DNA from: JBAYJY01 sp041664945
GTDB taxonomy: Bacteria; UBP15; UBA6099
Length of the DNA: 19,365 nt
Assembly (NCBI GenBank): GCA_041664945.1
Contig: JBAYJY010000083.1
Span: 1-19,365 of the forward strand
Direction: 5' to 3'
Shown here: positions 7,322-14,227 of the stretch, in pieces
Position numbering within the stretch: the first letter of the stretch is position 1
Layout: the number at the start of each line of letters is the position of its first letter
Made by a program: the position numbers and the translations under genes
Notes under the pieces: generated by a model
Seen by the model: the letters and a program-made list of their open reading frames with translations, nothing else
What the model was told of the DNA's origin: nothing
Database searches by the model: none

Positions 7322-10300
7322 TTGCTCCGCAGCAGATCGCGGTAGTAATTATTGATCAACTGCTCGTAACCTTCCGGGGCGGGCTCCTTGCGGAGCCGGT
7401 CCAGTTCGCGCCTGATCTCATCGGGAAGCGCGTCGCGGATCATAGCCGGCGACGCTTCGCGCGGCGATGCAGCCTGGTAAGACTTTGGCTGTTCCGCAAC
7501 GCGTTTCTGATCGAGCGATTCCTTCCGCATCGAAAGCGTAACGTCCTGAAGGCGTCGCAGCACATTCGCCTGGCGGCGCAAAACCTGTTTGTCCGCGCGG
7601 CCCTGGGACAGCGCCCTCTGAACCTCCTGCATCTCTTCCTGAATCTGAGACAGCCGCGCGCCTGATTCCCCAAAGTTCTTCATCTCCTCGGACAGCTTGC
7701 CGATCCCCTGACTCAGCATCTGCTGCTGCATCGCAAGACTCTGAAGGCCCTGCCCGAGCTGCGGCATCGGCATCCCCGAATCGCTTAGCCTCTGCGTCGC
7801 CGAGTTCAAATTCTGCTGGCTCTCCGCCATCTTGCGCAACTGCTCCATGTATGCGTCCCATTCAGACATCTTGGACGGCTTACCCGCTTCCTTCTTCGCG
7901 TCCAGCAATGCGATAGCGAGTTGATTGAGCCGCAGCGTCGCGTTCCGCTGCCGCTCCAGCGCGCGGTCGGTCTCCTGAGTCGTCAGAAAGCCGACGGACG
8001 CCGTTAGCGACTGAGCCGCCTCCGCCGCGAGAGCGGGCGCGAAATTAGGAACTTCCATCGCCATCGCCGCCAACCGCGCTACATCCTCGACAAGCGACGC
8101 CGCCGCTTCGCTCGCTTCCTGCTCCTTGTCCGCCAGCGGTTTCAATTCCTCCGCCGCGGGCCGCGATACGCGACGCGACACCAATCGCTCGGTGTCGTCC
8201 ACCGCCGACTCATGCGCTTCCGTTATATCCAGAGTCTTCCTCAGCGCCGCGCGAATCAGCGCGTTGATCCGCTTCCGCATTTCCGTCTGGAACTTCTGTT
8301 GCATCGAGTCCAGGCCGCCGCTCATCTGCTTCATAGTGTCGCGCGCGCTTTTTTCGCTGCGCGACGCGGATTTCAGACTGCACATTCCGAGCTTGTCGCG
8401 CGCGTCGGCTAGATCGCCAGCCAGATTTTTTTCGTCCGCCATGCGCTTCAAGTCGCCAATCCGGTCCGCCGTATCCGGGCTGACATCTTTCATATCCTTC
8501 GCGAGTTGCTCCATCGTTGCGACGTCCGCCGCGGCTTCTTCCTGAATCCGGCCCTCTTCGCGCGACTGCCGGGCCGCTTCGTTCTTTTGCCTGCCGGTCG
8601 GATTTTTTCCAGCCGCCCGGTCCAATTCGTTAGTGTCTTTCAGCAACCGATCCTGCCGCTCCGCAAGCTGCCTGAAATGCTCCTTGAGCGCGTCAAGCTG
8701 CTGCTCCATCTTCATGCGCTTCAGTCGTTTGATCGTCTGGTCGAGAGAATCGTTGATCTTCTGCATGTCCTTCATCGCTTCGAGCATCTTCTGGTCCATG
8801 CCGGAAAGATCGACATTCTCGAGCTGCTTCTGGATCTGTCCGATAAGCTTCTTCAGATCGTCGGTCATTATGTCTTTCATCAACGAGTTCAACTCGCGCA
8901 TCTTTTCCACAGTGTCGAGATTGACCAGGTCGTTGCTCTTCATCCGCTCGATGGTGTCTTTCATCGAATTTGAAATGTCGGCCATTTCGCGTTCGAGAGA
9001 CGTCTGCCGCTCCATAGCGCGCTGCGCGTCCGCCTGCCACTGCCGCTTCTCTCCGGCGGTCATCTGCGGGTTCAAGTTCTGCGCGAGGTTCTTGAACTTG
9101 TCCGACAGCGACTGCCCGTCGCTCATGACGGATTCCATGCGCGAAATAATATTTTCCTGCTCCTTCTGCGATTTGTTGAAGTCCTCGAACTTGGAAAGAA
9201 TGTGAACGCGGCGCGTCTGCGAATCCGCCGTCTTCGGGCCGGTGAGAGCGTCGTTGTCCGTCGCGCTGAGATAGAACTCGACCGTGTCGCCGTCGAACGC
9301 CTCTATATCGCTCAGGTTCCATTGGAAATCGAAAAGGAGTTCGCGACCCGGCTGAATGCGTATCGGAATAGCAGCCGAACCCTTCGCGCCGACGACGCGC
9401 GCGTTGAGGTTAATCCGGGCAATGCCGTAATCGTCGCGCGCCTCGACGCGGATCGGCAACACAGAGCCGCGCGGCAGATTCAGATCGTTCTCCGGTTTCA
9501 CTATCGCGATCTCCGGTTTCCTGTCCGTGATGGATTCGATTCGATATTCAGGAGGCAGCTTATTTTCGAAACCATGCCTGTCTATCAGGTGGACCGTGTA
9601 GCGGCCGCTTTTGGCGACAGTCAGCGTTCCGGCGGCTTCTGCGTCGCCGGTGAGCGTCAACAGCGTCGTTTTCCCTCCATTCATTGCCAGGTACGCTTTG
9701 CTGAGCGGAGAGGTCGACGCCACTTTGAATTCCGCGCGGGTTCCGTAAGGCGCGCGCAGGTCGCCCCCGCCCTTGCGCGTGTCCGGCAACAGGCCGGTGT
9801 GCGCAGGATAGGCGAGCCGCACTTCCATTGAGCTGATTCGCGGAGGCTCAACCGCCGTTATCCTATATGTTTTCGATACGAATTTTTTATACGCCGCTTT
9901 GTACGTCATGTCGCCGGCGACTGCCGGAATAACACTGAAGAATTTAAACACACCGCTGTTTTTGGCGCCACTTTTTTCAAGCCGAATCACCGCCGGCTCC
10001 AAACCCTCGCGCTCGACAATCAGATCCGGCGCGCCAAACAGGTTGCCTGAGAAACGCGCCTCGATCCTCGTGTCGCCGCCAACAGGAACGGCGATATCGC
10101 CGGTTATCCATTCGAGCTTGAACCGTTCCGGTTTCGGGAGATAGGGAGGCGCGATGAACGCAAGCGCTCTCGATGGCCCGATGCGCGGCGCAATGAACAT
10201 AGCTGAAAGAGCGGCGGCAAAAACCATGAAGACCGCCGCGACTCTAATCGTAAGTTTCGTATTCAGCGCCTTCCCGGGCGAAATTTTTCGAAGTTCAACG

Positions 10301-10698
10301 ACAGCTTCCGATAGCAGCGCGGAGAGATAAGACATGTCGAACCGCGCGCCGCCGGCTTGCGCTTCGCGCCAAAGCTCGACCGCGCTCGCCGCCCGGCCCG
10401 AGAGCGTCGGGAATTTTTTCTCGGCCAGAAACGCGGCATCCAGAATGTCGAACGTCCTGATAAGCGGCCAGACCGAGCAGAAGAACAGCGCCGCGCCGCC
10501 GACCAACGCGGATAATGCCAAAACAATCAGCCGCGCCATCCCGTTTATGCCGGCCGCTATTCCGATGGCGACAGGCAGCCCGAACAGAACAATAGCCGCG
10601 AGCAGGCCCTGCGCAGCCGCGTTAAGGCGCCAAGCCGCGCGGATCGCCCCCAAACGGCGCGCCAGTTCCCTGTACCTGTTCCGATCTTCGTTTCCCAT
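7318..10698 (-). CDS. DUF4175-like membrane-anchored coiled-coil protein
   Basis: Protein of 1126 aa with no catalytic motif. Two hydrophobic helices (about 28-50 and 55-79) and a third (about 150-171) anchor it in the inner membrane. A beta-rich, Ig-like region follows at about 190-500, with RVEARDDYGI-type strands. The remainder is long, charged, Gln/Met/Arg-rich coiled coil, for example KMREL, MKDMQKINDSLDQTIKRLKRM and RQLAERQDRLLK. The architecture matches the DUF4175 family of large cell-envelope proteins, whose role is not established. The ATG at 10698 is chosen over an in-frame TTG at 10749. It follows an AGAAAGAGCAGG purine-rich site, and the TTG coincides with the -35 box of the likely promoter. 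Its stop overlaps the start of the TPR gene by four bases, so the pair probably forms one envelope complex. Family assignment rests on architecture, not on a search. Confidence 0.75.
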   Translation of the reverse strand: MGNEDRNRYRELARRLGAIRAAWRLNAAAQGLLAAIVLFGLPVAIGIAAGINGMARLIVLALSALVGGAALFFCSVWPLIRTFDILDAAFLAEKKFPTLSGRAASAVELWREAQAGGARFDMSYLSALLSEAVVELRKISPGKALNTKLTIRVAAVFMVFAAALSAMFIAPRIGPSRALAFIAPPYLPKPERFKLEWITGDIAVPVGGDTRIEARFSGNLFGAPDLIVEREGLEPAVIRLEKSGAKNSGVFKFFSVIPAVAGDMTYKAAYKKFVSKTYRITAVEPPRISSMEVRLAYPAHTGLLPDTRKGGGDLRAPYGTRAEFKVASTSPLSKAYLAMNGGKTTLLTLTGDAEAAGTLTVAKSGRYTVHLIDRHGFENKLPPEYRIESITDRKPEIAIVKPENDLNLPRGSVLPIRVEARDDYGIARINLNARVVGAKGSAAIPIRIQPGRELLFDFQWNLSDIEAFDGDTVEFYLSATDNDALTGPKTADSQTRRVHILSKFEDFNKSQKEQENIISRMESVMSDGQSLSDKFKNLAQNLNPQMTAGEKRQWQADAQRAMERQTSLEREMADISNSMKDTIERMKSNDLVNLDTVEKMRELNSLMKDIMTDDLKKLIGQIQKQLENVDLSGMDQKMLEAMKDMQKINDSLDQTIKRLKRMKMEQQLDALKEHFRQLAERQDRLLKDTNELDRAAGKNPTGRQKNEAARQSREEGRIQEEAAADVATMEQLAKDMKDVSPDTADRIGDLKRMADEKNLAGDLADARDKLGMCSLKSASRSEKSARDTMKQMSGGLDSMQQKFQTEMRKRINALIRAALRKTLDITEAHESAVDDTERLVSRRVSRPAAEELKPLADKEQEASEAAASLVEDVARLAAMAMEVPNFAPALAAEAAQSLTASVGFLTTQETDRALERQRNATLRLNQLAIALLDAKKEAGKPSKMSEWDAYMEQLRKMAESQQNLNSATQRLSDSGMPMPQLGQGLQSLAMQQQMLSQGIGKLSEEMKNFGESGARLSQIQEEMQEVQRALSQGRADKQVLRRQANVLRRLQDVTLSMRKESLDQKRVAEQPKSYQAASPREASPAMIRDALPDEIRRELDRLRKEPAPEGYEQLINNYYRDLLRSK

Positions 10699-10719
10699 GC
10701 CTGCTCTTTCTGACACTTC

Positions 10720-10749
10720 ATTATAAATTGCGAGTGTCGTCCGGCACAA
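10720..10749 (-). promoter_or_regulatory. Sigma70-type promoter of the DUF4175-TPR operon
   Basis: On the minus strand, TTGTGC (10749-10744) and a perfect TATAAT (10725-10720) are separated by 18 bases. The -35 hexamer is the same as the one proposed for gltX. Transcription would begin near 10713, about 15 bases before the ATG at 10698, which leaves room only for the ribosome binding site. Confidence 0.55.
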
Positions 10750-10809
10750 TTATTTCTTAATTTACTGACAATCAATAATAGCGGGAAAACATTAATAAAC
10801 CCTTTGATC

Positions 10810-10838
10810 TTCACAGAACAGGCGCAAATTCATATAAT
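10810..10838 (+). promoter_or_regulatory. Sigma70-type promoter of the kinase-regulator operon
   Basis: TTCACA (10810-10815, 5/6 match) and TATAAT (10833-10838, 6/6) are spaced by 17 bases, among the best housekeeping promoter matches in the window. Transcription would start near 10845. The 60-base leader contains a small GGCGT/ACGCC hairpin and only a weak ribosome binding site (GGGCGGA) before the ATG at 10908. Basal sigma70 expression of the kinase and regulator fits their role upstream of the sigma54 promoter. Confidence 0.65.
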
Positions 10839-10907
10839 CAGGAAGGCGGCGTAGAATAGAACGCCGACCCTGAAGGCCGGAAAACAACCGCGGGCGGACA
10901 CTCGATT

Positions 10908-12506
10908 ATGTTCTGGCGAAGCATCGGATTCAAACTAATTTTCCTCATCGTCACATTTTCAACGATTTGTGTCGGCGGTTTTGTATACATGCTCGACAAG
11001 GAATTGCGCGCTGAATACCAGAGCGACCTGCTCGAACAGGCCTACGAGATCGGCAACCGCATCAATCGAGACATCCGCGACGGCATGATCCTTCACGGCA
11101 GCACGGACGCAAGCACGAGCCTGAAAAATATCGGATATCAGAACATCGTCCGGGAAGTCCGCATATTCGACAACCGCGGAAAGATCATCGCTTCCACATC
11201 AGACATCGAAACAGGGAAACGCGTTCCGCTTAGCGACCCGTTCTGCAAGCGATGCCACTGGAGACATCAAGTCAAACTGGCGCGCGGGAAAGTGAGAACA
11301 AAAAGCGAGAGCATTACAAAACTTCCGGATGGAAGCCGTATCGCCAACCTCTCATTCAGCATCCTGAACAAACCGGACTGCACAACTTCAAGCTGCCACG
11401 CGCACTCGCGGAACGACCCCACACTCGGGCTGGTCGACGTCGAAGTCTCTCTGAAAAACGTTGACCGCAGGCTGACTGTGCGCCGCGAGAAAAACTTCGT
11501 TTTCGGCCTAATCCTCGTGTTGGGGCTCTCTTCCGTCGGAAGCCTATTCGTCTATAGAATAATTTATATTCCTATCCGCGAGATAATAAGCGGCATAAAG
11601 GAAATCACCCGCGGCAACCTCGACAGCCGTATAATCGTTTTCAACCAGACAGACGAGATAGGCTACCTCGCCCGCTCTTTCAACAAAATGACCGCCCGCG
11701 TGAAAGTTATCACCGAGCGCCTCAACGAAATGAACCATGAACTCGAGCGCAAGATCGAACAACGCACGATCGAACTGCAAAAAACACAGGAAGGTGTCAT
11801 GCAGTCCGAAAAATTAGCGTCGCTCGGCCTGATGGCCGCCGCTATCGCTCATGAGATCAACAATCCGCTAACGGCAGTGCTCACCTACAGCTCGCTTCTG
11901 CACCGCTCCGCGGAGGACGGTTCCGAACTTCGCGAAGACCTCGAAGTCATCGTCTCCGAAACCACCCGCTGCCGCGACATCGTTCGCGGACTGCTCGATT
12001 TCGCCCGCGAAACAGACGTCCGGCAAAAACCCATCAATGTAAACGCGCTTCTCGAACAAACCATCATGCTCGTCGCCAATCAGGTCACTTTCCAGAATAT
12101 CGAAATCTCAAAGAATTTCGCCAACTACATGCCGGACACCGTCATGGACGCCGATCAGGTCAAACAAGTTTTTCTCAATATCATGCTCAATGCTGCGGAC
12201 GCCATGCTCAACGGCGGCACGCTCTACATTCATACAGCTTTCGACTACGAACGAAACGAAATCACTATAGAATTTCAGGACTCAGGCGTCGGCATTCCCG
12301 ACCCCGACATCAAAAAAATATTCGACCCGTTCTTCACCACGAAAGCTAAAGGCAAAGGAACCGGGCTTGGCCTTTCGGTAAGTTACGGAATCATCCAGCG
12401 CCACGGCGGAACAATTGACGTGTCCAGCAAACTCGGCAAGGGCACGACTTTCATTATTAGTTTCCCGGTGAACCCGCGCGGCAAGGATTCGGAGTTGAAC
12501 TCATGA
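10908..12506 (+). CDS. Membrane sensor histidine kinase with periplasmic CxxCH and Cx4CH motifs
   Basis: Two-component sensor of 532 aa, likely in the inner membrane. The first membrane helix lies at about 8-28 and the second at about 197-217, enclosing a periplasmic domain of about 170 residues. That domain contains CKRCH (113-117) and CTTSSCH (158-164). The first is the canonical c-type haem attachment motif; the second is a longer Cx4CH variant. The family-typical GLVDVEVSLKNVD precedes the second helix. A HAMP linker spans about 218-270 and a coiled coil about 270-300. The HisKA dimerisation helix carries the phospho-acceptor His315 in IAHEINNP. The ATP-binding domain shows the N box around NIMLNAADAM (424-433), G1 DSGVGIPD (458-465), F box FDPFFTTK and G2 KGTGLGLS (483-490). 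Its stop overlaps the ATG of the NtrC-type regulator (ATGA), so the two are a cognate pair. The ligand is unknown; haem, redox state or metal binding are possible. Confidence 0.93.
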   Translation: MFWRSIGFKLIFLIVTFSTICVGGFVYMLDKELRAEYQSDLLEQAYEIGNRINRDIRDGMILHGSTDASTSLKNIGYQNIVREVRIFDNRGKIIASTSDIETGKRVPLSDPFCKRCHWRHQVKLARGKVRTKSESITKLPDGSRIANLSFSILNKPDCTTSSCHAHSRNDPTLGLVDVEVSLKNVDRRLTVRREKNFVFGLILVLGLSSVGSLFVYRIIYIPIREIISGIKEITRGNLDSRIIVFNQTDEIGYLARSFNKMTARVKVITERLNEMNHELERKIEQRTIELQKTQEGVMQSEKLASLGLMAAAIAHEINNPLTAVLTYSSLLHRSAEDGSELREDLEVIVSETTRCRDIVRGLLDFARETDVRQKPINVNALLEQTIMLVANQVTFQNIEISKNFANYMPDTVMDADQVKQVFLNIMLNAADAMLNGGTLYIHTAFDYERNEITIEFQDSGVGIPDPDIKKIFDPFFTTKAKGKGTGLGLSVSYGIIQRHGGTIDVSSKLGKGTTFIISFPVNPRGKDSELNS

Positions 12507-13921
12507 ACGCGAAACAGAAAATTCTCATCATTGACGACGAGATAACTGTCGCCAAAAGCTGTAAGAAAATTCTCATGCTGGAAGGCTACGACATCGAGTT
12601 CACAACCAATCCCAAAGAAGGCCTCGAAAAAGCCATCACCGGCAGCTACGACCTGATCATCACCGACATGAAAATGCCGGATATCACCGGCATGGACATC
12701 CTGCGCATAACAAAGGAAAACTCGCCGCAGACTCTGGTCATAATCATCACCGGCTACTCGACGGTTGCATCGGCGGTCGAGGCGATGAAAGAAGGCGCTT
12801 TCGACTACGTTCCGAAACCTTTCACGCCCGACGAACTCTCGATAGTCGTCAAACGAGCGTTCGAAAAGAAAATTTTGATGGAGGAGAACACATACCTGCG
12901 CGGAGAAGTCGAGGAGAAATACAAGCTCGACAACATTGTCGGAAAAAGCAAAGTGATGCAGCATATTTTCAACCTGATAAATATCGTCGCGCCGACCAAC
13001 AGCGCGGTTCTCATATTCGGCGAAAGCGGCACCGGCAAGGAACTTGTCGCCCGCGCGAACCACTACAAAAGCCTGAGGGCGAAACAGAGATTCGTAGCGG
13101 TCGACTGCAACACGCTGACCGATACGCTGTTCGAAAGCGAGGTTTTCGGACACGAGAAAGGCGCGTTCACCGGCGCGATCAAAGCCAAGAAGGGGTTGCT
13201 TGAAGACGCCTCGGACGGTTCCCTGTTCCTCGATGAAGTCTCGAACATTCCATACGAAGCGCAGGCGAAACTGCTCCGCGCTCTCGAATCGCGCGAGATT
13301 AAATCAGTCGGCGGCAACGAAACAAAAGAAGTCGACTTCCGCCTGATTTGCGCCACTAATAAAGACCTGAGAACTATGGTCGAGTCGAATAAATTCCGCG
13401 AAGACCTCTATTACCGCATAAATGTTTTCCCCATCATCCTTCCGCCGCTACGCAAACGAACGGAAGACATTCCGCTGCTCGCGTTGCATTTCCTTTCGAA
13501 ATTCACAACGGAGACAGCGAAAAACATCAGCGGCATAGAGAAGGACGCGCTTGAGTTGCTTTGCGGCTACGACTGGCCGGGCAACGTGCGTGAGCTTAAA
13601 AACGTCATGGAACGCCTTGTCATCATGTCGTTCGGCGAAACAATAAACAGACGCACCGTCGCAGGAATACTCGGCTCCGGCCCGCAGACCGACTCCGCCT
13701 CCGACGAGGAAATCCCGCTCGACAAGGACAGCCTGAAAATCGCAAAAAAGGCCGCGCGTGAACAGGCAGCCGAGGAAATCGAAAAGAATTTCGTTCTCTC
13801 AGCTCTCAAAAAATCAAACTGGAATGTTACTCAGGCCGCCCGCGAAACAGGCATGCAACGCCAAAATTTCCAAGCATTAATGCGGAAATTTAAAATTCAG
13901 GGAAGCGAAGACGAAGACTGA
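12503..13921 (+). CDS. NtrC-family sigma54-dependent response regulator
   Basis: Cytoplasmic transcription activator of 472 aa. The receiver domain (about 5-120) has the acidic pair D11/D12, phospho-acceptor Asp55 in LIITDMKMPD, and Lys105 in PKPFTPDE. The AAA+ sigma54-interaction domain (about 143-375) has the Walker A GESGTGKE (173-180), the intact sigma54-contacting GAFTGA loop (220-225), the Walker B motif in SLFLDE (240-245) and the arginine-finger region near LYYRINVFPI. The C-terminal Fis-type helix-turn-helix, NWNVTQAARETGMQRQNFQALMR without its last residues, covers about 439-463. All catalytic residues look intact, so this should be a working activator. It overlaps the kinase gene by four bases. 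Its most obvious target is the sigma54 promoter 245 bases downstream, which is an inference from proximity and promoter type. Confidence 0.96.
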   Translation: MNAKQKILIIDDEITVAKSCKKILMLEGYDIEFTTNPKEGLEKAITGSYDLIITDMKMPDITGMDILRITKENSPQTLVIIITGYSTVASAVEAMKEGAFDYVPKPFTPDELSIVVKRAFEKKILMEENTYLRGEVEEKYKLDNIVGKSKVMQHIFNLINIVAPTNSAVLIFGESGTGKELVARANHYKSLRAKQRFVAVDCNTLTDTLFESEVFGHEKGAFTGAIKAKKGLLEDASDGSLFLDEVSNIPYEAQAKLLRALESREIKSVGGNETKEVDFRLICATNKDLRTMVESNKFREDLYYRINVFPIILPPLRKRTEDIPLLALHFLSKFTTETAKNISGIEKDALELLCGYDWPGNVRELKNVMERLVIMSFGETINRRTVAGILGSGPQTDSASDEEIPLDKDSLKIAKKAAREQAAEEIEKNFVLSALKKSNWNVTQAARETGMQRQNFQALMRKFKIQGSEDED

Positions 13922-13947
13922 TACCTTCGCCGGCGCCCGTCTTTTTT
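13905..13947 (+). terminator. Weak terminator candidate after the NtrC-type gene
   Basis: GCGAAG (13905-13910) can pair with CTTCGC (13925-13930), or AGACG (13909-13913) with CGTCT (13938-13942), before a run of T to 13947. The stems are short and the hairpin overlaps the end of the coding region, so read-through is possible. The rest of the 249-base gap to the sigma54 promoter is A+T-rich and holds the repeats listed separately. Confidence 0.3.
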
Positions 13948-14041
13948 GTTCTGAATATTCTTTTTATCCGCACTTCGTCATCTCAATTTATTCATTATAT
14001 AAAGCCATTTTTTGATATTGCGTTACAATAATGGCACGATA

Positions 14042-14070
14042 TTTCATGCTGGCGAATATTATTTTCATGC
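14042..14070 (+). promoter_or_regulatory. Candidate enhancer: paired TTTCATGC direct repeats
   Basis: TTTCATGC occurs at 14042-14049 and again at 14063-14070, 21 bases start to start, or two helical turns on the same face. The pair is about 100-125 bases upstream of the sigma54 promoter, the normal distance for upstream activator sites of NtrC-type proteins. The half-sites are not clearly palindromic, so assignment to the neighbouring regulator is tentative. Confidence 0.35.
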
Positions 14071-14101
14071 AGCGCCGGATAAACCGGACAACGCCAAGCA
14101 A

Positions 14102-14132
14102 CTTAACAATACCGAAAAAACCATTGTTTAAG
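14102..14132. promoter_or_regulatory. Inverted repeat upstream of the sigma54 promoter
   Basis: CTTAACAAT (14102-14110) and ATTGTTTAAG (14123-14132) are inverted copies apart from one extra T, separated by 12 bases. The centre is about 50 bases before the -24 element. It may be an operator for a dimeric regulator, or a second activator site. Confidence 0.35.
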
Positions 14133-14166
14133 CTGTTATTTGCAGTTTGTCCCGGAATTAATAATG

Positions 14167-14182
14167 TGGCATGTTTTTTGCA
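14167..14182 (+). promoter_or_regulatory. Sigma54 (-24/-12) promoter
   Basis: TGGCATGTTTTTTGCA fits the RpoN consensus TGGCACGnnnnTTGCW with a single difference. The invariant GG (14168-14169) and GC (14180-14181) are separated by exactly 10 bases. Transcription would start near 14193. It sits directly downstream of a gene for an intact sigma54 activator and upstream of the receiver protein gene. It also overlaps the first codons of the longest possible reading frame of that gene, which settles the start further downstream. Confidence 0.85.
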
Positions 14183-14184
14183 CT

Positions 14185-14196
14185 ACTAATATTAGT
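14185..14196. promoter_or_regulatory. Perfect 12-base palindrome at the predicted transcription start
   Basis: ACTAATATTAGT reads identically on both strands and spans the start site expected from the sigma54 promoter (about 14193). It could be a repressor operator or a chance A+T-rich palindrome. Confidence 0.3.
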
Positions 14197-14227
14197 GAGA
14201 CTATTGCACCTGAAGGGCGGGATGCTA

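Noticed and set aside
10699..10749. Earlier TTG start for the DUF4175 gene
   Set aside because: It overlaps the -35 box of a good promoter whose transcript would begin after it. The ATG at 10698 has a purine-rich ribosome binding site.
13981..14035. Stem TATTG/CAATA (14016-14030) as a terminator or small RNA
   Set aside because: It is only five base pairs, A+T-rich, and not followed by a T run.
14032..14050. Second sigma54-like motif beginning TGGCACG
   Set aside because: The next GC after the GG is 13 bases away rather than 10, and sigma54 does not tolerate that spacing.
14171..14227. Hydrophobic N-terminal extension (MFFALLILVRLLHL) of the receiver fusion read as a signal anchor
   Set aside because: These codons overlap the sigma54 promoter and precede or straddle the predicted transcription start. 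A receiver domain is cytoplasmic and normally starts close to its first strand.
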